Assembly (NCBI GenBank): GCA_015179025.1 | Contig: WHUX01000181.1 | Coordinates: forward strand, 1 to 64,000 | Origin: Terfezia claveryi | Lineage: Eukaryota; Ascomycota; Pezizomycetes; Pezizales; Pezizaceae | DNA length: 64,000 nucleotides | Reading direction: 5' to 3' | Part shown: positions 20,967 to 33,357 of the stretch, in pieces | Position numbering within the stretch: position 1 is the stretch's first letter | Layout of the letters: the number at the start of each line of letters is the position of its first letter | Notes under the pieces: generated by a model | Databases searched by the model: none | Told to the model about the DNA's origin: nothing | What the model saw: only the letters and a program-made list of their open reading frames with translations | Translations under genes and position numbers: made by a program

Positions 20967-22069
20967 GAGAGTTAAATATTGACTGAAGGTGGTCCATTGG
21001 TGTCTGATCGCTCAGCATCAGGAGCCTGAGTATCCGCCGTGGTGCCAACCAGCGAAAAAAAATCACAATGTGCGTATACGTGGCGGTACCAACCTGCGAG
21101 GCCATGATCTGTCACTGGATTGCCTATTGGCTGTAATTTATGCTTATCCAAATAGTAGAAGGGAACCTACGAAGATGTTCCAGGTAGGGCAAGGACGTAG
21201 CTGACGTTTGCCAAACCCTAGGAGACTGCTTGATTGAAAACCATTTCCCTGTCATTGCGTTTGGCCAAACTGAGCATCGCCGAACAAAGAATTTATAAAA
21301 TTCTTCGTGAAACCATAGCTAGCCTTGAGATTCCATGTGTAAGTTCCATACCACAACTATTTCTATACATTAACCAGTATGACTTGTCCAAAGATTGCCG
21401 CTTCATTCCGTCATCAAATTCCCACAAGTGTTGGGGCCTTTCTAGAGGAGTTTTTGGCTTGTCTCGCCCATTGGAAATTGCCAATACCAATTGTATGTCA
21501 GTTTTCATGATAGGATCTAATCCATCAACATAAAAGTACAAATCCGTAGGTATCCATCCTTCATATCTGTCTGGCATACGGCTAACACCTCCTTTTGGAA
21601 CTCGCAAACAAGATTTTCCGTGACCCACTTCCATATTATCTGCAAAGCTCGGGATGTTCTACAAGTGTAGGCATCTAAAGCAAATTGTTTTTTTGGCAAG
21701 GCAAAAGGTTCGTAGCAATGTTAGTTGAAGGTAGAAGCATATGCGATCTTTTGATAGGATTTTAGATATAGCTGGTGAAGCTGCCAAACGCCAAAAAGCA
21801 TCTTCTCTGTAAGTAAGGCAAGGATGAAACTTCCATGCCTCCGGTGAAGCCTTGTCAGAGACTAAAAATCCATAGCCGAAGTTTTTAATCGTATCCTTCA
21901 AACCTATACCTTGTGGTGGATCTCCAAGATCAAGCTACACAGGGTCCTCTAGATCTTCCAGATCTTCCATATTCTTGTCCTTGCCAACGTCAATCCAATT
22001 GCAGCTGTGCTGGCTTACTGGATAGCCTCGGTGGCTTACTCGCAAAAATGTTAGAAACACTACAGCCAT
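20967..22069 (-). pseudogene. unrecognised protein of about 365 codons, broken by RIP-type stops
   Basis: A single frame can be followed from ATG 22069 to about 20967. Stops interrupt it at about 21936 (TAG), 21659-21661 (TAG), 21293-21295 (TAA) and a few more positions toward the C-terminus, mostly where CAG/CAA would fit. Between the stops the protein is clean: GYPVSQHSCNWIDVG, FGYGFLVSDKASPEAWKFHP, GWIPTDLYFYVDGLDPIMKT, SLDKSYWLMYRNSCGMELTH, ALPGTSS, FYYLDKHKLQPIGNPVTDHG. No frameshift is needed over about 1.1 kb, so this was a gene inactivated by point mutation. I do not recognise the family. Its abrupt end at the hAT C-terminus suggests either a fusion by deletion or capture. Confidence 0.55.
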
Positions 22070-23198
22070 TTGAGATGATTTGGGACAGATCACTTTCCCC
22101 CCCCCGTCTTTAACTAACGAATATTCAAAGCCAAATGCAAATTGGACTATATTTGCTCGCAGGTAATCGATGATGGAACTTGTTGGAATTGAATAGAGTG
22201 GAAGATGAAGTGAGGAGTTATTTTTATTTTCCCAACATACACTTGCCTCCAGGATCCAGCAGATAAATTGTATAACTATACAGATACATATTAGGTACAG
22301 AATCTACGTATTCTAGAAGCTGAAACACCTACATCGCAGGCAACATCTTGTATGTATGCGGCAGTGGATAGCAGGGCACCGACAACGGGGGTTGGAACAT
22401 CCGCCTTTATATCTACGTATATTCTACAAAGTTTCTAGCTACGCCAATGACAGCATCAGAGGTATAAGTAAATATTTCCCGCAGCCTGCATTATAGTTCA
22501 CGGATTGGATCATCGCATCCATGGCTCGTCAGCAGCTCAGGGTAAGTAACTAAAGCTGACTCACCCCTCGCCCATGTACCTTCGTTGCCATATCCATTCT
22601 AGGAATACACCCAAGTGAGCATTATATACTATCACGCAATACCCCTCTTGCAATTTCCTGCATAGAATGCTTAGTTCAGGCATACAAGTCCCATACAAGC
22701 CTTTGCAGGATTATCCCAAACTCGAGGCAGATGGATCTGGTGCGACTAGTTCATCAGAAAAGTACGGGTAGAGGGAGATTCAAATGTCAATAATAATGAG
22801 AGATTGGATGCATCGTTAGGATCAGATGCATGTCGTATGTCGCCCGGCGAGCTTATCACATCAACTAAGTATGTACATATCCATGCTAGAGACCTCCACA
22901 CCCGGTGGGGAAAACCAAGACCTGAGGGAAAAGGAAATCTGCAACGACAGGAATATAATTCAAGCAGAGAGTAAGTGATACGTAAGGCACGATGGAAATG
23001 AATAGTGGTCGCAAGTATGATGAGTGAATTAACGCCGTAAACCTAATATCAATTCACTCTAATATCCATTGAGAAGATAATAACCACGGGAGAATTCTAC
23101 TTTACCGCTCCCTCGCACCAACCACCAACCCGAGTGTCTCAACGAGCATGCACTTACTCCTCCTCTGTGTCCCAAGAGCCCACCTCAACATCCCGGTC
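22070..23198. other. no gene seen
   Basis: About 1.1 kb of moderate composition with no frame above 60 codons, no repeat and no recognised motif. It may contain the 3' flank of the gene at 23199-25199. Confidence 0.4.
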
Positions 23199-25199
23199 CT
23201 ATAACTGCCTCTTTCGCCTCTCTACCAGCCTCTCTGCTCTCTCATTTTTGCGTTTGCCCCTCTGCTTTACCTCTCTCGCCTTGATCACCGCCTCCCACAC
23301 CTTTGCCCACTCCCGCTCTACCATCTTTACCGCCCTCGACATTGCGCGCTCCTCCCTCAGCTCCTCACCGGCGTCAATTACCAACTGTGCTAGAGCGTCC
23401 AATGGAATGGCGATCGTGTTGTGCGCGTGAGGTCGGATCATGGGTGGGATAAGCTCCAAGAGGCTTGGCGGGATGGTAGATATGGTCGAGGGGGGGTTAT
23501 TATTCATACGGCTGGGTGTTGGCTGCGGGAGAGGACCGTAGAGTTCGGCGATTGTAAAGGCAAGATGCGTTTGCCCATGAGGGGAAGGGGGGATCGGTTT
23601 TGAGGATGCGACGAAGGGGGCGGAGAAGATGAGGGAGATTGGGAAATTGGTGTTTTCTCTCTCGGAGTCGGAACATGTCTTCGCAGGGTCGAAGCTATTG
23701 TCAGAGCTAGTGCTGCTATCGTTGAGGTTGTCAGCATTGCCAGCAGGATATTCTTCACCCGTTCTGCACCCTGCATCACTCGCCGATGCCTGCGCAGCGA
23801 CGCCGCCACCACCCCGACCATCCCCATCAAGTTTCCCCCCCTCGTCATTGCCTGCTCTTGCATAGACATATATAGTCGCATCCATCGGCTCGACCAATGC
23901 GCTGATCAATAGCCCCTGTTGATCCTGCTCCAACAACCACGTTTTCAAGTCATCCGTGACTCCCATCAACACCTGCTGCCCCTCCGTTTTCGTCTCTACC
24001 ATTCTCCCTTCCATTCTCCGAATAATTTCCTCCTCCAGTATCAATGCTCCACCAGGTTCGTGACTGCCATCACCAGCATTGTGGTCATTGTCATTATTGC
24101 CCATGAGCCAATCTGGCCACTCATTCTTGAGCTTTTTTGCCTTTGATTTTGAGATTTTCTTCCCTGTAGAGTCCATTCGCTCCTGAGCCTGTTCCGCAAT
24201 ATCGATTAGAATGCACATATGCAACTCTGATATATCCTCAAACCAATCAAGTGCCTTCTGACGCAGAGAAGCGAGACTCTGACTGAACCCAACCTCTACA
24301 ACTATCCCGCGGATAAACATGTTTGGCCGTGCGGATTTAACCCTGATGCACAAATCCGGGCACCGGTGAGAGAATCGTTGTGGACCAAGTCCTTTGATAT
24401 CTATACACGGACGTGAATTAGACAATAGACCCTCCCACAATAGACTATCCCGTAGGGAGATTTACGTACCTGTATTTGTATGTACAGAAATTCCGCTTTG
24501 TAGGGGATTTAACTTGGTGTAGTTCTGTACAGCGTCGGGAATGAACCATGCTGCATACCGACAGAAACTCTCATGGACGGGTGTGGGCATGCATCGGATA
24601 ATGAATGATTCATTCCGCTCGCTATATTCCCAAAGTCTAGAAATGGTTTTGTCAGATTCGCTCTCCAGCACGTTGAAGTATTGGTGATGCCAGCTGAGAA
24701 ATTCGGCTAGAGTGCATGGGATAGTATGCGCAGAACAGGAGTCATAGGCCAGCCGGCGCAAAAGATCGGGAGTAAGATCCAAGATACTCTGGGGTGGTTG
24801 TGGTTTAGGGTGTGGTGGAGGAAAAAGGCGCATCGGAAGTGAAGTTTGTGGGGCAAGACAGCGCGGTCGCAAGGCTAAGCATGGCGTAGATGGGTGTTGT
24901 AAGCCAGTCGTTTTGATCGGGGTAGTGGTTGGTGTAAGGACCTTATATGAAGCAGGTAAGGCGTTTGCCAGAAGCGGATCAGAGTCGCTATGATCGCTGT
25001 GAGGGGGGGTGGAGGGTGCGCCACTTGCTGCTGTCACGCGAGTCCTACGTGTAGCAGGATGCGCTGACGGGTTGGGCATTGCAGTTGACGGCTCTACCCG
25101 GGGGTGCCGGTGTGTGTCAGCTTCTGCGGTCTTAGGCCTGTAGGAGGATGAAATGAAGGGATAGTAAGCACGGGATCCTCCTGCAGCGATCAGAGCCAT
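23199..25199 (-). CDS. two-exon gene, possible PD-(D/E)XK-like protein, 643 aa
   Basis: Exon 1 25199-24470, intron 24469-24401, exon 2 24400-23199; joined length 1932 nt, 643 codons plus stop. Start ATG 25199. The unspliced reading meets a TAA at 24464-24462, inside the intron. The N-terminal 130 residues are Pro/Ser/Thr-rich. A middle region has CMPTPVHESFCRYAAWF, then HRCPDLCIRV and FIRGIVVEVGFSQSLASLRQ about 14 residues later, followed by a predicted helix. The pattern PD...VVEVG.SQS resembles fungal members of the PD-(D/E)XK nuclease-like fold; this is inference, and the usual Lys after Glu is not seen. The last 110 residues are charged and helical (REERAMSRAVKMVEREWAKV). No damage: it stands out from its RIP-affected neighbours. 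Function unknown. Confidence 0.65.
24401..24469 (-). other. 69-nt spliceosomal intron
   Basis: Exon ...ACAG|GTACGT donor, CTAAT branch-like site about 20 nt before the acceptor, GTATAG acceptor. It removes the in-frame TAA and keeps the frame (69 is divisible by 3). Length and signals are typical of filamentous ascomycetes. Confidence 0.7.
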
Positions 25200-25460
25200 G
25201 GAGTCACTTCGTCGTCATGGAGAGCGGTGCAGAGCAATGGAGAGGATGTGTGTGTGGGGAGAGTTTTTTGAGAGAGGACGTTGATGATGTTCTGGGGGCG
25301 ACGTTCTTGAGGCAACGTTGTTCTGGGCGCCAAGCACTTTATGCATGGTGTTCATGCACAGAGAGTCTCGGTCTAGGTACAAATGCGATCTCGTGCCAAG
25401 AAGAGTCTTGGCATTGACTTTGCAACTCCTATCTCTCTTAGTAATCACCAACATGCAATA
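25200..25460 (-). promoter_or_regulatory. putative 5' flank of the two-exon gene
   Basis: Balanced composition, unlike the AT-rich block that follows at about 25460. No clear TATA box or repeated operator. Assigned only by position upstream of ATG 25199. Confidence 0.25.
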
Positions 25461-26869
25461 TTATGGCAGATAATATATTTATATAGGGGGTGATGCTAAT
25501 AGAGCAGGCTATTATTGCAGAGTCTTCCAATAAGGATGAGGAGCTAATACCTATGTATCGACCTCCTATCTTCTATAAGTAGAAGAATTGGTCACTAGCG
25601 AATATGGAATGGGGAGATACAAAGTGCTTAGAATATCTCTGATTTTCAAGAGCAGAGATTGCACAGCTTATAATATATCTGAGACTTGCAGAATAGGTAG
25701 ATTCACCTGTCAAAACAGTTGAGTGATATGCAAGATATATGGAACAAGTACTTTGTATATTACTCTACTAGAGTACCTAATAGTTTTATACTCAGACTCT
25801 CTGTTAAGAGGGTCTAGGGCCAAATTCTGTTTTTATTTAGTAAACTTTTTCAAGTTCTCTAACATAGCAAAAAGATACATTACAATCAAAATTCTAGCAT
25901 TGCTAGCACAATTATGTATACAATATTTAACATAACCTAACATAACAATAAATATCTACATCGCTATTTATATCTATACTTGTTCCACTATATTTCAAAA
26001 TACTTATCCCAATACTCATTCCAACTATTTTCTATATAAACTAAGTGGTGAAGTTCCATTCTCATCACCCTATCAATTATTAAATTCCAAGTATACAAAT
26101 TCATTTGATAGAACACTAACAAAGTTCCAGCAAACAGCTCTATAGGCTTGGGAGGCCAGTAAAGAAGGCTTCTCCAAAGGTCTACCATAAGATAGCTATA
26201 GGGTTGTGGTTGCAAGAGAAGCGACTTAGGAGATATTTAAATTTTATTAAAAAGAAGAGCTATAATAGTATTAGAGAGTTTTTATGCCATTTCTTTATGA
26301 ATTTAGGCATAACATATGCACAAACAAATTTCTTTTCTGGTGGAGGAGTTGACAAGATTTTGTAGTTATAGTTGAATGACCTAAGGTAAAACCAATAGGT
26401 ATAGGTAGCAGGAGCCTCCAGCAGAGGAAAATGGCAAGTACCTTTATAGCCAGTTATTAAAAATTATGTGTTCAAGTATTATAATAATGAGTTCTGACAA
26501 TTAGGTGAGGATCTGAATTCAATCTTATAATATGTGAACAAAACTAGGGAGTCATAGAAAGAGATAGTTACTAGAACAATAAAGGAAATGCAAAAATATA
26601 TTTACATAAATACACTTTTTATCTAAGAGTTATGTCTGTAACTTATATAAAAAAAGGTATATAATATATCTAATTTAGATAGTATTAAGCCTAAGATATA
26701 TAATTGAGTAATTATTAATTCATATGTATTACTTATAGCATATACCCAGAATCAGCAACACAATGCTTTCTAGACTTTGATATCTTTATTCTATTATGAA
26801 TCTGGTATGCAAACAGTTGGTATAAATATTATTCATAAACTAGGCAGCTGTATTTTATATACTCATCTA
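25461..26869. other. AT-rich, RIP-like degraded sequence
   Basis: Composition drops sharply. Protein-like stretches on plus (such as KRVQGQILFLF-type reading near 25815) are broken every 10-20 codons by TAG/TAA. Probably an extension of the degraded protein pseudogene that follows, or another repeat. Nothing firm. Confidence 0.4.
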
Positions 26870-28550
26870 TTATAAGTATTGAGGAAGTTGTAGGATAGAC
26901 TTAAAATTACATTACATATAGAAATCCGAGTAAAGGCCAAGCTATTGAATATCGATAACATCAATTATAAGGATGGAGTTCATGATTTAATAAGTAATTA
27001 TAGGTCATATATAGAGAATAGCACAGCAGAGTTTATGGCAGATATTAGGAGCTTAGGTAATTTAGCTCTAATACCGAAGTTTTGGTTAAATCAAGGTACA
27101 AGAGTATCACTTAAGTAGGAAGATATATATCTAGATAGCGAGGTATATACTTATATAAAAGCATTGATTCTACAGAGAACTTCTAAAATTCTATTTGAAA
27201 TAGTACTAGAAGATATTAATGTTAAGAGTATAGGTAGCAATTGGGTCAAAAGAATAGATATAGATGCTTTTCTAAAAGTGCAAGTTGAGTTAGCAAATCC
27301 TTTAGCTGCTAGTATCTTTGCATTAGAAATGTTAAGGATTCTGCAATCAACGGTAGATAGAAATATAATACTAGTAAGTGTTTACTATTATCTGAAAAAA
27401 AGGATAGAGTTTAGTAATATGGATTTTACAGAATTTTTGATTACCCTAGGAGGTAACCAAGTCTTTTCAGAAAGAATCAGAACAGTTCAAATATTAAAGG
27501 AGGGAGATATTCCTTATAAGAACTTTAGTTTTATTATACTACTATTGGGTATATTATATTGCTTGATATGTCAAACAAGAGTTATACTAGAGAAGCACCT
27601 AAGGGAGTCAAATTCAATAGATGTATCGACTTTGTGGTTGATGAATTATATATTGAGTATTGAGAATGTAGACGTAAATGTAATAAAATTATTGGCTGCA
27701 TTAGAACTCATAAGACATGGCTGTAAAGTAGCTACAATTGTCCTTATACTAGGTGAATTAGATTCGAAGACTGTTAAGGTACTAAAGTTAAACATACTGT
27801 CACTCACTTGGAAAGTTATATAGAGACTATAGGAATTAACTAGAAAGAAATTATAGAGAGAATTGGTTTTATAACTCTGGGAAATTATATAGATGCCATT
27901 TGAAGGAGACCAGATTGGTAAAGGGATCTAGCTAGGGAGAATATGTTGCTTTTTGTTTGCTATGTGAACTAGGCATGAATAATCGGCTATGAATCAATAT
28001 AAGTAGTGCTTGCTGACATAGTGAGATTTCTAGGTAATGAGTTTTTATGACTCAATTCGGGCAAGTAATGTAGGAATAATTGAAAATCTGTTACAATTAT
28101 AGACCCCTCAATTTTAGGCTACTGGTGCGAAGAAATATATAAAAGAGATATTGGAGATTTAATGCAGAATAAAAATTGAATAGACTTCAGAATTGAGAAG
28201 GGTTGTGTGACATACATAAGTAATTAGACCCTAGAGGCATTCAGGGTATTTTTTGGCCTTAGATGAGATGCAGGAAGAGTTGATTTGAGCTTTAAAGGTT
28301 ATATATAACTCTGGAAGTATATACAAGGATGATGATTTTCAGAGAATAGTTGTGGCTCTATATATGGTTTATTTGATAAGTATCAAAAATAATATACTTG
28401 AAGCTTGTGAAGTTAAACTAAAATAAGTGAAACATATATATGCGAGTGCAGTAGCAGACATCCAGGCATTGATTCGAAAGATAATGAGTATGAGTTTGGG
28501 AATCCATGTTAAAGGGTGGGGATTCGAAGATAGGGAGAAGGTCTATAAGG
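26870..28550 (+). pseudogene. RIP-degraded gene, DUF6589-like
   Basis: Readable in one frame for most of its length. Segments: VLRKL...LKITLHIEIRVKAKLL, NIDNINYKDGVHDL, IPKFWLNQGTRVSLKQEDIY, then an uninterrupted 27164-27823 stretch with ITLGGNQVFSERIRTVQ, YKNFSFIILLLGILYCLICQ and TRVILEKHL. The order 'DN.NY..GV', 'GG(D/N)Q....RIR..Q', 'F..LLGILH..' resembles the fungal DUF6589 family, whose members often occur in repeats. After 27823, TAG/TAA stops replace expected Gln codons repeatedly (27824-28440). It is cut by the foldback element at 28552. Family match from memory, moderate confidence; function unknown. Confidence 0.45.
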
Positions 28551-28989
28551 CATTAGCAAGAAATCGTGTTTGTGTCCTGTACATCCAGACGAATAGGATG
28601 TAAAGGACGTACTAGCAGCTAGCGCCCGTGCTTGGGACACAACACTCGCCCATGGCAGGTGTTCCCATGTCCAGGACGCAACACAAGTGTACTTCTGCTC
28701 CTAGAACGCAACACAAGTGTGCTTTCATGCCTGGGACGCAACACATGCGCTTTGCAGATGCTCCCTCCTCTTAGACGCAATATGGAATAGGCTACTCGTC
28801 CCCAATGCTATAGGTTCTATAGCTGGCGTTGCTAATGGATAGCCCACAATCACTCTCTTCCATGATGCAAACCTGCTCACCACTTCTATGTACGACAGCC
28901 AGGTAGGTAGCAACTATTGCAGCCATTAAATATGCATGCAGCTGAAATATCTATTGTATTCGCTAATAATTATATATACAGAAGTATTG

Positions 28990-29160
28990 AGTAATAGATA
29001 TAAATATAAAACAAGCACTCGCTGCTTCAATTGTTCTAATACTTGCTCTAACACTTGCTCTAATACTCGCTCCAATACTCACTCTTATACTTGCCCTAAT
29101 ACTCGCTCCAATACTCGCTCTCATACTCGCTCTATTACATGCTCTAATACTCACCATAAT
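28990..29160 (+). repeat. 12-bp tandem array, left arm of E2
   Basis: About 13 units of AATACTCGCTCT-type sequence. It encodes an apparent NTRS tetrapeptide repeat, purely from the period of 12. Mirrored at about 30315-30415 in the right arm; the same array is in 33050-33225, 45005-45095, 45945-46135 and 47060-47245. Confidence 0.85.
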
Positions 29161-29439
29161 GTGCTGGGATATAGAGCGAAGGGAAAATACGCGGGGCAGA
29201 GAGGTATATATACAGGAAAACTATAGTTATCAAGGCCGACTACTAAAGCCAACAATTTAGACTTTCTGAAGACAATGAGATAAAGTATAACAAGAGAAGT
29301 AGCATGACAGTGACCAATGGCGCTTAGTCCTCTTTCGCCTGTGGGTGCCATACTATTCAATGCCTGGCCTAGTAATACTCATATTGGGCAATCATAGTTG
29401 TGGTATTGAGATATGTGCGGAGTTCATGCTTTGTGATAT

Positions 29440-30015
29440 GTTTCATAGGAATTCATGCATTCGCGGGCATGATATAGATATATATGTGAGAAACTCGTAC
29501 TTTTGGAGACATATAGAAATGCATGCATTCGCGGGTATATATATATATATATGCGAGAAACTTGTGCTTTTGGAGACATATAGAAATGCATGCATTTACA
29601 GGCATATATATATATATATATATGAGAACTTCATGCATTTGGAGACTTATATATATATGTACGAGAAACTCGTGCTTGTGGAGACATTTATATATATATG
29701 CGAGAAATCCATGCATTTATGAGCTTATATATTTTATACTAGAAATCTATGCATTCGCAGGCTTATATATATATATGCAAGAAATCCATGCATTCGTGGG
29801 CTTATATATATAAGTCTCTAAAAGCACCAGTTTCTCACCCATATATATATATATGCTCACAAATACATAGATATCTCGTATATATATATATAAGTCTCCC
29901 AAAGCACAAGTTTCTCGCATATATATATATATATGCCTGCGAATACATGTATTGCTCTATGTCTCCAAAAGTACGAGTTTCTTGCATATATATATATATA
30001 TGCCCATGAATGCAT
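29440..30015. repeat. GAGAAACTC/(TA)n array, inverted about 29805
   Basis: Units of roughly 40 bp: TGCGAGAAACTCGTGCTTTT, a short GGAGAC(TT) link and (TA)5-10. Left half in one orientation, right half inverted. Each unit has its own small stem (GCGAG AAA CTCGtGC). Confidence 0.85.
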
Positions 30016-30978
30016 GAATTCCTATGAAACATATCACAAAGCATGAACTCTGCACATATCTCAATACCATGACTACAATTGCCCAATATGACTATTACTA
30101 GGCCAGGCATTGAATAGTACGGCACCTGCGGGTGAAAGGGGGCTGAGCGCCATTAGTCACTGTCATGCCACTTCTCTTGTTATCCTTTATCTCATTGTCT
30201 TCGGAAAGTCTAAATTGTTAGCCTTAGCAGTCGGCCTTGGCAACTATAGTTTTCCTATATATACACCTCCCTGCCCCGTGCATTTTCCTTTCGCTCTATA
30301 TTCCAGCACATTATAGTGAGTATTAGAGCGAGTAATAGAGCGAGTATAAGAGCGAGTATTGGAGCGAGTATTAGAGCAAGTGTTAGAACGAGTGTTAAAG
30401 CAATTTAAGTAGCGAGTGCTTGTTCTATATATTTATCTATTACTCAATACTTCTGTGTATATAATTATTAGCGAATATAATGGATATTTCAGCTGTATGC
30501 ATATCCAATAGCTGCAATAGTGACTACCTATCTAGCTGTTGTACATGGAAGTAGTAAGCGGGTGTGTATTGTAGAAGAGAGCAATTGTGGGCTATCCATT
30601 AGCAATGCCAGCCATATAACCTATAGCATTAAGGACGAGTAGCCTGTTCCATGTTTTATCCAAAAGGAGGGAGCATCTACAAAGCGTATATATTGCATCC
30701 TAGGTGTAGGAGCACACTTGTATTGCGTTCTAGTAGCAGAAGCAAGCTTGTGTTGTATCCTGGATGCGGGAACACCTGCCACAGGTGAGTGTTGCATCCT
30801 AGACATGAGAACACCTGCCATGGGTGAGTGTTGCATCCCAAGCATGGGCGCCAGCTGCTAGTGCGTCCTGACACAAGAGGAACAAACGTTAGTGTCCTGA
30901 TCTTGAGTTTTTGTCCTGTACATCCTATGTATCCTGTGTGTTTAGACGCACAAGATGCAAACATGATTTCTTGTTAAT

Positions 30979-31440
30979 GAAGGTATGGCTTTCCAGCTAG
31001 CCCTTCTGAATAGAATACCCCTTCCATAAGCTAGATCATAAATTCTTAAAACACCTTGAAGTATTGGTAGTAATAGAAACTTATACTTATCAATTAAGAT
31101 TTTCTAAAAATATTAAATAGTATTTGGTTGTTCATATCTCTGAGAGCAAATATGCTATAGATAACTCTCTCTCAGAATAGAAACACCCCCTACCTGCTTC
31201 AGTAGTTATCAAAGATAAAGAAAAATAGGAGGTAGAAGAAGTACTGAACTTATGAAAGAGGTATAGGTATTTGTAGTATAAGGTTAAGTAGCTAGAGGAT
31301 AAGGAGGCTACTTAGCAACCTACTAAAGATCTAGAAAATGTATAGGACTTAGTTACTCTATTCTACTAATATTGTCTCAGAAAGCTTTACCTCATCTAAT
31401 AATGTTCTTATCATTCTAGAATTAGGTATTAGAGTTATTA
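30979..31440 (+). pseudogene. gypsy integrase C-terminus and chromodomain, RIP-degraded
   Basis: Immediately after E2 the plus strand reads KVWLSS, then KLDHKFLKHLEVLVVIETYT and, with TAG/TAA in place of Gln/Arg/Trp codons, EVEEVLNL..RYRYL.YKVK and DLENV.DLVTLFY. These match the same parts of the chromovirus at 57302-57966. Many stops; the rest of this element is absent from the left of E2. Confidence 0.75.
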
Positions 31441-31580
31441 TTATTATTGTTGTTGTAATTAGTATTAATATATACTTCTAGTATTAGGGTTATATTAGGG
31501 GTTATTGTTTCTTTGCCAGTCTTATTTTTGTTTTTTTGCTTTACTATTTTATCTTTCCTTTTATTACTGGAGCTCTAAGC

Positions 31581-32593
31581 CTAAAGTAGTGATAGTATTA
31601 CAATTATATTCTTAGTCTTGTTTTTACACTCAAATAAGCTTGTTTAGATGTCATTACTTTGATACTTAAATATACTTATTTAGATATTATTCTATTTTTG
31701 ATACTTGAACAAGTTTATTCAAATATAGTAATTGTTATCTTAGTTTCTGAGATAGGAATCTTGTAAAGCTTACTCCTTCTATAGCTTTAGCCTAGAATTA
31801 GGTATATATAGCTTACTCTTTCTACTTTCTCATTAGATATCTATCTTATATCTTATATACCTAATACAAGACTTTACCTCTTATCTAGAAGGTATACCTC
31901 TTTTATATACCCTTTTGTCTTACCTTGTCTTATAAATAATTCTATAACATAAATACCTTTCTTAAATATATATTACAACTACTTCTATATATCTCTTATC
32001 CCTTGCCTCTTATCTCTTACCTCTTACTTCTTACCTTTTACTCTTGCTTTCTATCTTAACCTTCCTCTAGTTATATATATAGTATTCCTATATATATCTT
32101 ACTTGAGCCTTGCTCTTACTTTAGTATATCTTTTAGTCACCTTATCTCTAGAACCCTTATTATATATTATAGAATTCTATAATATCATAGAATCCATTCC
32201 TCTAATCCTATATACTAGTTGTTTTCTAAGTTTGAGAGTTATGTAAAGCTATAGTAGCTAGTTTTTGATAGTTAGTATAATTTAAAAAACTTTAAAATGA
32301 TACATCTTAGCCAATGGAGCTTATACAAGATATCAAAACTCTCTGGAATTCTACTTTTGCTATGTTTACAAAAGTCTTATAACTTCAGTTATATATTAAA
32401 TAATTGATTAGTCTCTCTATAATTGAAGAAAAGTATAGCCTATTATAGCTAAATAAATAAGAATAATTACAAGTTTAAGAGACTATAATATTTCTGAAAC
32501 TACTCTCTAATTTAATATATACTATCTCTATAGACTAGCATATAACTATATATAGTATACTATATATTTATAATAATATTTTTCCTTATATTT
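31581..32593 (+). mobile_element. RIP-degraded gypsy LTR and flank
   Basis: A polypurine-like AAGTAGTGATAG (31584-31595) precedes a TATTACAA start at 31596, the C-to-T form of TGTCACAA. The segment 31600-31800 aligns with the GC-richer LTR fragment at 38792-38970 (CTTAGTCTTG.TTT..ACACTCAAA.AAGCTTGTT). Beyond about 31810 only AT-rich sequence without features is seen up to the next element at 32594. Confidence 0.6.
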
Positions 32594-33357
32594 ATCAGCA
32601 AAAAGAAATATGCGTCAGGACACACTATCAAGCATCCAGACGCGATTTTACGTCCTGTGCGTCCTGTGTGTCCAGATGCTCCGGGGTATTGCATTACAAT
32701 CCGGATGCAACTAGGGCCCCGTGCTATGTCCTGACGCCATTGGGGCCCCAAAAGCTGTCCAGATGGTGGTTGACATAAGCTCAACGTCTGGATATCAAAG
32801 CTCATTGCCATCGCATTCTCAACTCAATTTGAGGTTGTTAATGCTATAGGTTTCACGTTTGGCATTGCTGAACCAGGGCCCCAAATTACTCTCTTCTACA
32901 ATGCTTATCCACTACTAGCTTGTATCTATGACACTCTAATATCGGCCAGGTACGTAGCTACTATTGTAGCCATTGAATATGTATGCAGCTTGTATTCACT
33001 AATAATTATATACATAGAAGGATTGATTAATAGATATATATAGAGAACATACAATCGCTACTCCAATCGCTCGAATACTTGCCCTAATACTTACTCTAAC
33101 ACTCGCTCCAATACTCGCTCTACTACTCACTCTAATACTCACTCTAATACTCGCTCCAATACTCGCTCTAATACTAGCTCTAATACTCGTCGTAATACTC
33201 GCTCCAATAGTCACTCTAATGTTAGCCGTAATGTACTAGGATAGACAGTGAAGGGAAAATACGCAGGGAAGGGAGGTATATATATAGGAAAACCATAGTT
33301 GCCAAGGCCAACTGGTTAGGCCGACAATTTAGACTTTCTGAAGACAATGAGATAAGA
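32594..33357. mobile_element. foldback element E3, left arm only
   Basis: Starts ATCAGCAAAAAGAAATATGC and then GTCAGGACACACTATCAAGC, with GCGTCCTGTGCGTCC motifs. The whole arm mirrors 45240-46600 (terminus, GGGGTATTGCATTACAATCC, GTGGTTGACATAAGCTCAAC, 12-bp array at 33050-33225). It stops at 33357 in the unique block, where another element begins. Its differences from the mirror are mostly C to T. Confidence 0.8.

Larger units (their letters stand above)
28552..30978. mobile_element. foldback element E2 (complete palindrome)
   Basis: Ends ATTAGCAAGAAATCGTGTTTG and, inverted, CAAACATGATTTCTTGTTAAT; these are the C-to-T form of the ATCAGCAAAAAG terminus of other elements. AAGG sits one base outside both ends (28547-28550 and 30980-30983), a possible 4-bp duplication. 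Arms of about 1.2 kb mirror each other around 29805: terminal GCGTCC-like zone, 12-bp array, unique 250-bp block, then a GAGAAACTC/(TA)n array to the centre. No transposase frame. Confidence 0.8.

Noticed and set aside
24462..24464. Premature stop in the 23199-25199 gene
   Set aside because: It lies inside a well-formed 69-nt intron whose removal restores a single frame.
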